From Elysia marginata (lineage: Eukaryota; Mollusca; Gastropoda; Plakobranchidae): 24,198 nt of DNA. Made by a program: the position numbers and the translations under genes. The notes beneath the pieces were generated by a model. That model searched no databases, was not told the DNA's origin, and saw only the letters and a program-made list of their open reading frames with translations. Below, piece by piece: positions 1 through 9,564 of this stretch (position 1 is its first letter; each line of letters begins with the position of its first letter). Where the stretch lies: the NCBI GenBank assembly GCA_019649035.1, contig BMAT01008953.1, forward strand, positions 214,445 to 238,642. Reading direction: 5' to 3'.

Positions 1-38
<38 letters not shown>
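1..38. repeat. (AG)n microsatellite at the window edge
   Basis: A perfect AG dinucleotide run opens the window and is probably cut by its edge. It would lie inside the next intron of the minus-strand receptor gene. Confidence 0.95.
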
Positions 39-41
<3 letters not shown>

Positions 42-293
42 AAATGGAAAGAGTAGGAGTATATTAATAGAACAAAAATGTTACTAGTATTGCCTCCAGA
101 TTTTACCCCTTGTATAGCTTTGATAGAAATAGATGAAAAAAGAATGTATTAAAAGCATTGATTAGAGGGAGAATCAGGGCCAGAGCGGTCGAAAACTAAC
201 CTACAGCGTAAAATTTCGAAATACATCAACAATAATTGATTTTATAATAGTAAAAAAATATTGGCAAAAATCTGTCGTGTACTGTACACCTAC

Positions 294-569
294 CGCCTCG
301 TGGAGCATGGAGAGGGTGACAGATGTGGACAGAATGACCAATACATTCCCCAGGAACCACCAGACGTTTCCAATGACCACCCAATGGTCAGACTTCACGG
401 CCACAATCTGGTAGAGAATGAAGGTACCGGCAGCCACAGAGAACGTCATGCTGACTGCAAGATACAGTCGAAAGTAGTGGTTCAGTGTATCCAATAGTTT
501 GCACATGCGCAGATGACACATCCGGAGATTTGGTAGACAGGCAGGAATCTGGCCATCGGAACGCTTCAC
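294..569 (-). CDS. GRL receptor exon 4 (TM5, TM6), last exon visible
   Basis: This exon is 276 nt (92 codons, residues 328-419), phase 0 at both ends. The acceptor is catcttgccgccag (AG at 571-570) and the donor is GTAGGT starting at 293. It carries the Gr-type loop HLRMCKLLDTLNHYF, TM5 (about 361-383) and TM6 (about 390-411), and ends in STSVTLSMLHEA. No TM7 exon was found in the remaining bases 1-240, so the gene continues off the left edge. Confidence 0.78.
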
Positions 570-2056
570 CTGGCGGCAAGATGCATAAAAATTGTCCATA
601 TAGTGCACATAAAGAGGTGAGAATAAATTAAAAATCGTTTTTTTTTTTTTGGTGGTAAGAGTAACTTAGTGGTTAAAATTAGACTTTAGGTAAAATTGGC
701 CGCAAAAAAACAACGTTTGCCTTAATCGTAAATAAACCCTAGATAACTGCAACCACTACCACACAAGGACATAAAGGTTATAACCAATTCGTTACGACGC
801 CCTTATAACGTTTTTGTTAAGCCCATCTGGGTAGCTTGAGGACTTTAAAAGCGACGAATCAAAATCGTGTCAAAGGCAACCCCTTGATTATATTTTTTTG
901 GGAAAGAGGGCAAATGGGAAATAAGTAGTATGAGCTTAGATCATTGCTAGCAATCATAAGTAAAACAAAACACGTAAAAAGTCATCAGTGAAACTATCTT
1001 TGCAAAATCCCCGTGACATTTGGTAATCATACGAATTTGATTCTCATACGAATCATGCAAAACTGATTGATTGTACCGAATTCATACGTGGAGCGGAGTA
1101 AGAGAGATCAGTAGCTTGCTGAGACCTCACTGGTTATGTCGGATGCTTTAGTGTCAGCCAGTTTTAGACCAATATCATTGGAAGGGTTAGTTGTCCGCGT
1201 TTGTTCATGAAGGTTTATAATTTCCACATTTTCTTCGAATCAAATTTCGATGGTCTTGGGACTTGGCTGAATAAAATAAGCCTCATGATACCTTATATGT
1301 AGATGTATTTATAATTATATATAGGGTCTTGTCATTCTTAGCCATTTCAAGTTGACAGTGTGACTTGAAGAGTCTCATCGTTTGGTTATAATATACGTGT
1401 CTGTACTTCTCTTTAACCCCGTACCGCACTGCTCTCCCTCTCTCTCTCTGTCTCTCTGTCTCTCTGTCTCTAGCTCTGTTTTAGTCTATATATCTATTTA
1501 TCTGTCTGTCTATCTACCTATCTATCTCATTCTCTCTATATCACTTATCAGTTTGTCTATCTCTCTGTCCCCCCCCCCTTCTCTCTCTCTATCTCTCTCA
1601 CTCTATCTATCTATTTAGCTCTTTCCGTCTTTTTAGTGTCTTTCCTCTTTCTTTATCACACTCTAGATTACAAGCTTAAAATTGCTTGGGTTTTTTTTTG
1701 TAATTCGACATCTGTTGACATTAAACGGCAAAATGAAAAAAGCACTGTTGTAGAAAAAAAAGTCAACTCAATTCAGTTCTCTATCATCAACTTAATATTC
1801 GTAATAAGTTACATAACATCATAAAGGAAGGTACATACACGGATCACTCACTGATGCACTGATGAGGTTTTTCAGGCGAGAAAAATGAGTAGCCATCACC
1901 AGTGCCAGGCACACTGTAAATCCTGTCGGGAGCGTCCAGGCCGCTGAGTTGAGCACATGCAGTACCAAGGCCAAGAAGAGACTCCACCACGTCACAGGGA
2001 ACGGTTGTGTGATTAGAACCTTTTGGTATTTCTGAGTGGAGATCGATGGAGTGGAT

Positions 2057-2151
<95 letters not shown>

Positions 2152-4998
2152 AAGAGACAGAGTCAATGAGTAAAAAATGGTGCTAATAATGCATAACATT
2201 TTTTTTTCAAATATCCTCAACTAAATTTACATTGTTCGAGAGAAAAAAATAGCTTTTACATTAATATGCAGTCGACTTCTAATAAGTCAAACCCCTGAGA
2301 GCCCGACTGAAAAGTTTGTTTCGTCAAATGTTTATATTAAGAAGTAACACTATGAAGCAAAAAATGTTTAAAAATTAAAATAAAAATTCTAGTTTATAGC
2401 AACCCAAAGTTTACCTTAAACAGGGGTTGTCTTAACGGCACTCCACGTGACTGTAAAGAGTTTTTTGTATTTATGTTTATGGATTTGACTTCTACTTTTG
2501 ATTTCTGTGTTGTTTTTGTTGCTGCTGTCGGCGTTGCTGATAGTGGTAATGGTAGTGTTGGTGGTTGTGTTACTATATCGCTTTTCTTTGTTTTTTTTTT
2601 TTTACCGGTTTTGTCTGTTGTTGGTTTTGCTGCTGCTGCTATTTTCATTCTCTCAGTCTTATTTAAAAAGCACATTCGTATTGATATAGATATGAGCGCA
2701 GCTTGGCAGAATGGTAAGCGCTTCGGACTCAAGATCTGGAGGTCGCGGGTTTGATTCCCGACCATGCCATGTTGCTATTGCCTTGGGAAAGCAATTTACC
2801 CTAACTTTCCCAAGTCAACTCACCTGTAAAATGGATACCCCGCTACAGGGAAAGGGATTAACATAGTGTATAAAATAAAATAAAAATAAACTATCCACAT
2901 CCCCAAATATTAATTGGCGCTGCAATTTAGCTTCTTGTGAAGTCACCTGTTCAGACATTGGTGCTAATAAGTAGCTGGCAATACTGTCTTACCGACATTG
3001 GTATTTCCTCAAGTAAGACGAACACTGCAACCATCACGACATTGAGAAGTAAAGACACGACTGAACCCACAGTGACCACTAGCACCCACTTTCGGCAACT
3101 CGTAGGAGAGAAGCCCAGTTCTATGGTTTTAGGGTCACTGTACAACTCTACCCATTGCTTGAAGAATAACCTGGCAGGAGCATAAAAAAAAATTGGTAAT
3201 TATTTTATGTTGATGAATTCAGGGCGGACACGTTCTTTTATCGCAAACGTTTATCAAATCTTGCTGCTTCACTTAACGCCGTTTTGAGATGTTATGTAGC
3301 AAAGTTTCGACACAGTAGGTATTTATGAGTGCATTTGTGTGTGAGTGTGTGGAAAAGAGAGATCGGTCCCAGTTCGGAAAAAGATGTCAGTTGCGGCGTC
3401 ATGAAGCGAACGTGAGCGTTTATTTGAGAGTTTTTCGGTTTTTTTTTTACCCGACGAGCAAAAATTGAAAACATGATGTGTGTCATTGTTTAAAACTTAA
3501 ACATTTTTTAAGCTTCATTTGCGAGGTAGGGACCTCTCAGTAGTATTTGTGACAACTCGACTACGTTTTTTTTTTCTCTCTTTAACGCACACGGCAAATT
3601 AAATCGATAACCAGCTGTAAGAAACGTTTTATCTGTACGGAGTACAAGATTGCGATTTTATGTCAGAGTTTTTAATCCGCCGACTTCTGAAAACTAAATG
3701 TATATCGGCAAGCTCAATCGAATAGGGCGTCGATAAATTATAATTTTACAAAAAAAAGCCTTCTAAAGGTAGAAACCTATCTTTCTCTTTTTTTCCTCTA
3801 TGTTTTTAATTTAAAGAAGTTCTTATATAGACTGTAAAAAATTGATATTGTTATGCAACTTTTAACTTTCAGAATCTCAGAAAAAAACATTGTTTAAACT
3901 ATCAACACTTTGTAATGTGAAAATGATGACACCTGTCTCATTTGGATTGCATACTTCACAGACATTCCTTTGGGTTTGTATGTAATGAAGTAAATGTAGT
4001 TATAATAGTGATCTATATAAATTCGATCTCATCCCTTAAATTTTAAAGACATTTTCATACCCCTAAATTTCTCCCGTCCAGGGTGAAGGAGTCGGATACG
4101 GAGGTCGGAAATTAAGTTTTTGAGAAAACTCAATAGAAAAATCTAACTTTTGTTCTTTTTGTATATATATTTTAAAACAAACAAAAGTTTAATATCTTTT
4201 CATAAAATATTGATGATTATTTTTAAACACTATTTTTTAACGTGTGGAAGCTTAGGAAATTCTCTTGTTCTAAACGGCAACTTCTTGAAAGCTGAAAAGT
4301 GCAGCATCATGACTCACCCACCCTGGACGCATTATAAAAAGATCAACGGGACGAGAAATGGCTCTACATGCTTACCGGAAGTGACTGTCTCTCGTGCAGC
4401 TATACAGTAAGACGAAAGCTCCGAGTGTCGTGTTGGAGTACCAGATCACCATGACAACACGGTAACTCATGCCGAAACCGCTCTCGCCTACAAGCAACAG
4501 GAGACTTTTCACAAAGTTGGCGACCAACAGTAGGGACACCATCACGCAGTACAGTCGGTGCAGCAGTTGGGCGCCTGTAACGGATCCGAGTTTGAACCGG
4601 AACCAGGAGAAGATTGTTGAGAAAATATGGCGTACCTTGTTGAACTTCGGGCTTTTGCGGGCCTGTGATGAGGCGTGGTTGACGGCATGTTTAGTGATTT
4701 CAGCGCGTTGCGCCCATTCTTCAAGTTGTAAAGTGTCCTCTAATGATATCGTCTTGCTTTGCACTTCTTCGTTTACGGTGCGGCTTGAACAGTTTTCGAA
4801 ATATAACCCAAATATTCTCAGCCAAATGATAATGGGAGAAAGAGATGAGCGGATGCTCATGCAGGCAGTGATCTGGGTTTGCCTTCCATCATTTAATTCA
4901 TTTGTATTGGTTTTCTGACCTTCGTTAGTTATGGACGTTTCCATTGCGCCATCCATTTGAGTGTTGTTGATCACAGCTACTCTGTTTGAAAACATCAT
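294..4998 (-). CDS. Gustatory-receptor-like (GRL) seven-TM chemoreceptor, 3' end outside window
   Basis: Four exons (4998-4376, 3170-2993, 2031-1852, 569-294) join in one frame to give 419 residues. Each donor is GT and each acceptor AG, with phases 2, 0, 0 and a final phase-0 donor. Six hydrophobic segments are visible, near residues 145-170, 177-201, 236-261, 282-317, 361-383 and 390-411. The N-terminal SPIIIWLRIFGLYF (residues 54-67) resembles the 'l.pl..l.rl.Gl.p' block of insect Gr proteins. HLRMCKLLDTLNHYF (346-360) matches the loop before TM5, and the last visible residues are LHEA, where Gr genes commonly have a phase-0 intron. TM7, with its TYhhhhhQF-type motif, should lie on an exon beyond position 1. 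Insect relatives form ligand-gated cation channels; the ligand here is unknown. The roughly 75 residues between the Gl.p block and TM1 are an unusual expansion. A divergent relative or pseudogene cannot be excluded, but no internal stop is seen. Confidence 0.8.
570..1851 (-). other. GRL intron 3 with CT-rich microsatellite
   Basis: This intron lies between GRL exons 3 and 4 (donor GTGAGT at 1851-1846, acceptor AG at 571-570). No coding segment was found in it. A TC/TCTG/TATC-rich tract runs from about 1431 to 1619 on the plus strand; the open frame through it is a low-complexity artefact. Confidence 0.7.
1852..2031 (-). CDS. GRL receptor exon 3 (TM4), symmetric 0-0 exon
   Basis: This exon is exactly 180 nt (60 codons, residues 268-327), phase 0 at both ends. 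The acceptor is ccactcag, preceded on the minus strand by a roughly 90-base CT-rich microsatellite. The donor is GTGAGT starting at 1851. It encodes KYQKVLITQPF and a long hydrophobic stretch (about 282-317) assigned to TM4, ending in the basic SRLKNLISAS. Because it is symmetric, skipping it would keep the frame but remove one membrane pass. Confidence 0.78.
2061..2150. repeat. (GA)n microsatellite, a giant pyrimidine tract in receptor-sense orientation
   Basis: This is an almost pure GA run on the plus strand with a few AA/AT interruptions. Read on the minus strand it is (CT)n lying about 30 bases upstream of the exon 3 acceptor, so it doubles as, or extends, the polypyrimidine tract. Confidence 0.9.
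2694..2890 (+). mobile_element. tRNA-Leu-derived SINE
   Basis: A tRNA-like head occupies about 2694-2767. It has a box A-like segment TGGCAGAATGGT (2704-2715), an anticodon arm with loop CTCAAGA (anticodon CAA, as in tRNA-Leu) flanked by a wobble-containing stem, and a box B-like GGTTTGATTCC (2748-2758). A roughly 100-base unrelated body follows, then an A-rich TAAAA-type tail to about 2890. The tRNA-unrelated body and the tail argue against a working tRNA gene. It lies antisense in intron 2 of the receptor gene. Confidence 0.75.
2993..3170 (-). CDS. GRL receptor exon 2 (TM3)
   Basis: This exon is 178 nt: one base plus 59 codons, residues 209-267. The acceptor is a T-rich tract followed by ctcctgccag, with AG at 3172-3171. 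The donor GTAAGA begins at 2992, directly after codons for I-P-M-S, and is phase 0. The exon encodes LFFKQW at its start and one clear membrane segment from about residue 236 to 261. Unspliced readthrough reaches a stop about 20 codons beyond the donor. Confidence 0.8.
3171..4375 (-). other. GRL intron 1
   Basis: This intron lies between exons 1 and 2 (phase 2). It is AT-rich with several poly-T runs. I see no coding segment, RNA gene or recognisable repeat in it. Confidence 0.7.
4376..4998 (-). CDS. GRL receptor exon 1 (N-terminus, TM1, TM2)
   Basis: This exon is 623 nt: 207 codons plus two bases. It opens with ATG ATG at 4998-4993, and an in-frame TGA lies just upstream, so this is the first methionine of the open frame. 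A non-coding upstream exon remains possible. Residues 1-140 are hydrophilic apart from the SPIIIWLRIFGLYF block; TM1 and TM2 follow. The exon ends ...CAC TTC CG at the donor GTAAGC (GT at 4375-4374), and the two leftover bases pair with the first base of exon 2 to make an Arg codon. Without splicing the frame stops four bases later (TAA at 4374-4372), which supports this donor. Confidence 0.8.
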
Positions 4999-5275
4999 AA
5001 TTTTGCAGTCAACTATTTTTCATAACCGAGCACATTTGGGATTTTTGTTTAGATCAAAACAAAAATACACATTAATTCTCCAGCAACAATGTAAGCAGAA
5101 TCCAACATTTCTCTTCATGCAAGCAATTATATCATAGAAAAGATTCTACAATGTAGATTCACATTCTAAAATGTCAATCAAGAAGAGAAGCAAGAAGATA
5201 ACGTGAAAAGTTTAGCATTGATGGTGCACATAGGGCTGGAAAAATGTAAGCTTAACTACTCCATAGATTTAATTG

Positions 5276-5405
5276 TTTATATACCGTACACTGTCACTGA
5301 ATCGGTAGAATCGTTTGATTATATTTGCGAAACATGAGCGAAGAGCGCTTGTTTCATAGCTTTATTGCGTATATATGGCACGTGACTGCAGAGAGCGCCT
5401 GCGCA
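5276..5405. promoter_or_regulatory. Possible promoter region upstream of the GRL gene
   Basis: Upstream of the receptor ATG are a TATATAAA on the minus strand (plus 5276-5283), a palindromic E-box CACGTG (5379-5384) and a GCGCCTGCGCA (5395-5405) that is one base from the NRF1 consensus. The cluster is locally more GC-rich than its surroundings. The motifs are short and the start site is unknown, so this is only a candidate. Confidence 0.22.
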
Positions 5406-5572
5406 CCCAAGCACAAACAAAAAGTCGGTATTCAAAAGATGGGTAATTTCAACACATTGGCAAAATGAGCTAAATCACAATGATTCAGCGATGTGATGCC
5501 AAAGTCAAACGGTCCTGCAGATCCTCCCCTCCCCCCTTTTTTTTTATCAAAACCCATCATGATGGGAGTGAT

Positions 5573-5599
5573 GGGGTAGGGAGTTTGGGGGTGTGGGGG
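5573..5599 (+). other. Predicted G-quadruplex motif
   Basis: Four G-tracts (5573-5576, 5579-5581, 5587-5591, 5595-5599) with loops of 2, 5 and 3 bases fit the G3+N1-7 rule. A C-rich run (5524-5536) and a perfect 14-base palindrome CCCATCATGATGGG (5553-5566) lie just upstream. No function can be assigned. Confidence 0.5.
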
Positions 5600-6305
5600 T
5601 GTGGAGTGGCATCCAGTTGCATAAGTTTTCTTCTTTTTTTTTTTCAATTGCTTTTTGCTGTATCTCTTGCGCTAATGGTCTTTTGACGAGCGTTCCGTAT
5701 ACCGACTATTTTTCTTGTGCTACATTGTGTTTACCATGGCTGAGCCAGAGTGCAAAGAGGCTGAATCATTTACAGTAATGGACTGTTTCATTAACGAAAC
5801 ACCAACTCATTTTATTCGCACCGTTTTTTTCTAGTCGGGGAGAATCAATAACTGTTATTGGGTAGATCAAACGCTGTGAAAGAACCACTATCGCTCTTTC
5901 TGGAGTGGTTGAATTTCCTAGATTTGGTCACGTTTTAAGATCGTAATCATTTCAAAAACAATAATTTTATTCGCCATCTTTGATTCACGACTATCAGTAT
6001 CAATTTGTCTGTGCTACTAGGACTTTTGGAAGGACTCCTGAAATTTAATTTTAGCCAACGTTATTCTTTAGAATAAAATTATATGACCATGTCATATCAA
6101 GCATAAGACATCGGAAACAAGTTACACGACGCTACAGCCTCAAGGCATCTAACAATATAGACGAAAAAAAATTACAATAACGCTGATTTTTGTAGGGGAA
6201 AAACACTGATTTTTTTTTTTGCCTAACTGCTACCACGTGAGCCTCCTGTTCTTTTATTCCCCTCAATATTCATGTCCAGTTAAGCGTTGATGGATCAAAC
6301 TCTCA

Positions 6306-6478
6306 TATCATCATCATCATCATCATCTTCTTCTTCTTCTTCTTCTTCTTCTTCTTCTTCTTCTTCTTCTTCTTCTTCTTCTTCTTCTTTTTCTTCCTAT
6401 TATTATTATTACTATTATCATTAAAAAATTTTAATGATTATTATTATTACTATCATTATTATTGACGAAATTTCTCCT
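6306..6478. repeat. (TCA)n-(CTT)n-(TTA)n compound microsatellite with a palindrome
   Basis: A TCA run (from about 6306) passes into about 21 CTT units (6327-6389), then into TTA/TAC-rich DNA. Within the last part, ATCATTAAAA-AA-TTTTAATGAT (6417-6438) is a perfect 10-base-arm inverted repeat. Confidence 0.9.
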
Positions 6479-6753
6479 GATTATCCTGTAGAAAGGAAAA
6501 TCATTTTCTGCTACTCCTAGCCTATGCACAATTACTCGATATTGGGGCAACCATTGCTTTATCGACGAATGGCATCTTTTCGCTTCAAGTAAGTTTGCAC
6601 TGCTTAGCATACAAGCGATACATCGAGAGAATAAAAAATTGAATCACAGTAGCTTTTTCTTATCATACAGGACAACCAATGATAAGTGGTTTATACCACG
6701 CGCTTTCAGGTCTCTCGCTCTCTCGTGAGCTCTTAGTCTCTCTATGAGTCTCT

Positions 6754-6756
6754 ATC

Positions 6757-6795
<39 letters not shown>

Positions 6796-6950
6796 TTCCC
6801 TCTTTCTTTCTTCTATTTCCCCTTTCTTAAGAAGTCTCGTTTTTATATTGACCACTTTATTTTTTCTATCTCTCTTTCATCTTCTTCTTCTTCTTCTTCT
6901 TCTTCTTCTTCTTCTTCTTCTTCTTCTTCTTCTTCTTCTTCTTCTTCTTC
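6754..6950. repeat. (TC)n then (CTT)23 microsatellite
   Basis: A TC dinucleotide run (about 6754-6793) is followed after a short spacer by a pure CTT tract at 6881-6950. This tract abuts the 5' end of the next SINE. Confidence 0.92.
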
Positions 6951-6951
6951 T

Positions 6952-7216
6952 GGGGCCTAGATAGCTCAGTTGGTAGTGGCTTCGCTCCGTGGCCAAGAGG
7001 TCGCGGGTTCGAAACACAGCCGAGCACATTCCGGGCCCCTACTGGTTGGGTCAGTGTCAGTATAATGTGACCGGCTGAGGCTAAGTCATGGTATCCCCGC
7101 TAGTCTCTGGGTGGCAGCCCGTAAAATTGTCATTGGGACCCAAGCCCTGAGAGCACCTTTGAAGTGGAATTGGGCTTGTAAAAATACCCTTCAATCAATC
7201 TTCTTCTTCTTCTTCT
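6952..7216 (+). mobile_element. tRNA-derived SINE with TTC tail
   Basis: A tRNA-like head has a canonical box A TAGCTCAGTTGG (6962-6973) and box B GGTTCGAAAC (7006-7015). It is followed by a tRNA-unrelated body of about 170 bases that ends in a short direct repeat (aatcaatc) and a TTC run at 7200-7216. The body and tail show it is a retroposed SINE, not a tRNA gene. It sits directly after a 70-base CTT tract in the same orientation, so it either inserted into, or seeded, TTC microsatellite DNA. Confidence 0.78.
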
Positions 7217-7222
7217 TTCTTT

Positions 7223-9057
7223 CTTTGTTTTTTATTTTCACAAATCCTCCTTTTATCGTCATTGCGATTAACGAAATTATTATAAAGTACATTGCTCTAT
7301 TCTTACACAAACAGTAAAAAACTTTCTTTTGTCTCTCATGTATTTCATAAATAGAGTTCTTAGAGAAAAAAACTAGTAAGGTTTAACCAGATTTCTTTTT
7401 TTTTCTTTTATCTTAATTAATGCTTTTTTAGCCATTGGTATTGATTCTGCTTCGAATAAAGGTTTTAGCATTAATTGTTCCTCGCTCGATCAGGTGTCTT
7501 TGCTACCATCTGATATTCAATTATTTTTACTTTATTAGGGGCACGATTAAAAAAACTACTGTCATGTCGACAGGTTTCTCTATCGATCGATACATGACAT
7601 CACCATTGTGACTCCTCAGATTAGTTCGAGTCGAGACGTTCTCGGTTCGAGTCTATCTTAAAATCTAATTGAGTGGTGTTTTTGTTGTGCCCGTAAAAGT
7701 TAAGGATCACTCCATTCGATTTACGGCGCTGCCGCAAAATAGTTTCAAAGGATCTAAGAAGAAGGCCGAAAAGTCCATAATTTTAGCAAATCTTTGATTA
7801 AAGCGTAACATGATCTATCCGGTTCAAATTTTTGAACGAGCTAGGTTAAAATGATACATCTGAAGACGGGAACAAGATGCCATCTGTTTAGTTTTGACCA
7901 GTCGGCCTGTATGGGGAACACCTGAGATAGTACGATTTGCCATGAAGGCACCGAATAGCAGCAAGCTGTTGTAGATCTAGTTAATTGTAACACATACATA
8001 AACTTTTGGATCAGTGCCTCTCAACAATTCCCTTTGCTCTCAATAGGCTACCAATCACCAGGGCTTATTGTGTTGTCTATTAGGCTCACTGTGAGTGAGT
8101 TAAGTTCTTGTAACAGATCTCTATTTCACACGGTGGGGCATTTTATGTACAAGATCGTTTCTTTGAGAATGCGATTTGACGTCATGAGCACACACATACA
8201 CACACCGATCTAAATGAATACGTGTGAGACATTGTCCACTTATATTCGGACACAGGCCTATATATTGTGACACTCTCTTTTTCTAGTTGGCCATTTATAG
8301 AGTGTGTTATCAACAGCTACTTCAAGGTTCGTTTCAATTAGACCCAGCCGAGGCGTGCTCCGTTACCGGACCAATTACCCAACAACAAAACGTACACATT
8401 TCTCACACCTAATGTTTAACACTTAGCGTGTAAAGGACTGGCCTTTGACTCAAAATAATTTTTGAGACTGCTTGTGTTCTAACTTTCACACAAAGTTGAA
8501 AGCGATAGATCAAAATGACATTTGTGCACAAGTTTGTTTATACTTGGGCTGGGTGACCTGGTAGTGAGAACGTCTCGGGCCTCGCCTAGGGCTAGAAAGT
8601 CATTCGCTCACTTCTACCTTTGCGGGCAATGAATAAGGAACTCGGAGATTTGTTAGCTGGCAGAGCGCTCAAGAAAGCCTTTTTTGCTCTCTCCACGTCC
8701 CAATAGGCTTGCTCATTTTCTGTCTTTCTGTAATAAGCCACTCTACAAGAACAAAGACAAGAAAAGGTGGGTTTCTTTTTATTATGTCTAATTTGTAAGC
8801 AAGTGAAACAGTAAGACAATTATTCCTCGCAGGAATTTTCGCACCGGGTTGCAACAATTTAATTTGATTAGAAATATTACGCTTTATTACCCTTCATTTA
8901 TTACATTACAAAATAATGCAACTCATTGCACAGGGGTCCTTTTTTTGCTTCTTAAAATCAGATATAATTAATTTTGTTACCCTGAAGTTTAGGATTAGAT
9001 TGGGTGTGGAATTGCTATTTGTGATTGTTCTTTGAAAATGGATTTATTAGATTGAAA
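7223..9057. other. Intergenic stretch, no gene seen
   Basis: No splice-supported coding segment is visible. There is a short CA-rich run near 8190-8204. An isolated box B-like GGTTCGAGTC near 7648 has no credible partner box A. The short open frames on the minus strand at 8592-8857 overlap each other, have no recognisable domain, and look spurious. Confidence 0.6.
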
Positions 9058-9564
9058 GGTGCAACCCTAGCGCGGCCTAAACTTCATGAATGAAAATTCT
9101 ATCAGATTTTCAGAGAAAAGGGCCAACTTGATTAATTTGACCTAGAAAAGAATTAATAAAGCAGGATTTCCGCAGCGCTGTGGGAAGGATTTCCACAGAG
9201 GGGCGTCACTTTATTTCAAGCCTTAAGTTTCTTGGTAACGAAGTCTTTGATTTTTTAGAATTAAAGAGTCCTGGGCAATGAAATGTTATTTTTAATCATA
9301 AACAACATTGCTGACGAAATGCGGGGCAATATAGAGTTGTTTTTTTTTTAATAAAAAATCAATAGTGGCACCCCAGTGTAGAAATCCTTCCGTGTGTGCG
9401 GTGTCACTATTTTTTAATTAAGTGTATTAAATTACGCCGCAGTACCTCATTTTGTGAATTTTTTTCGTTGGTGAGAATAATGAAACTCGCTTGATACGAC
9501 CTTTCTTCCTGAAAAACTGATAGAATTTGCATTCATGAAGTTTAGGCCGCGCAAGCGTGGTGCC
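9058..9564. mobile_element. Element with 56-base inverted arms, enclosing a MITE
   Basis: The arm 9058-9113 is the near-perfect reverse complement of 9509-9564. The inner 45 or so bases differ at about four positions and the outer ten are more diverged. The core GCGGCCTAAACTTCATGAAT (left arm) is matched on the right arm. The roughly 395-base interior has no coding capacity and contains a second inverted pair. This is typical of a non-autonomous DNA transposon or foldback element. No confident target-site duplication was found. Confidence 0.7.
9183..9391. mobile_element. MITE copy 1 (inner inverted repeat)
   Basis: Terminal arms 9183-9210 and 9364-9391 are 28 bases each and differ at about five positions when one is reversed. 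Both read GGAAGGATTTC at the end and GGGG, then a TGCCAC-like block, internally. The interior shares recognisable sequence with the element at 12233-12424: AACATTGCTGACGAAATG here against AACATTACTGACAAAATG there. It is non-coding. Confidence 0.68.

Larger units (their letters stand above)
2032..2992 (-). other. GRL intron 2
   Basis: This intron lies between the GTAAGA donor of exon 2 and the CAG acceptor of exon 3. It contains the SINE, the CT tract next to the acceptor, and a low-complexity GTT/GCTGCTG region at about 2510-2640. Open frames across the last of these are compositional. Confidence 0.7.

Noticed and set aside
1382..1618. 78-codon frame rich in Leu and Ser
   Set aside because: It is translated TC microsatellite inside an intron, with no splice support.
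2473..2765. Overlapping frames on both strands near the SINE
   Set aside because: Composition-driven GTT/GCT repeats running into the SINE; no domain or splice continuity.
6962..7015. A genuine tRNA gene
   Set aside because: Boxes A and B are good, but the anticodon arm does not fold convincingly and a SINE body with TTC tail follows.
7620..7680. tRNA-like box B with flanking inverted sequence
   Set aside because: No credible box A or cloverleaf was found; the match is too short.
8536..8600. tRNA-like GACCTGGTAGTGAGAACGTC
   Set aside because: It resembles a D-arm, but no box B follows at the expected distance.
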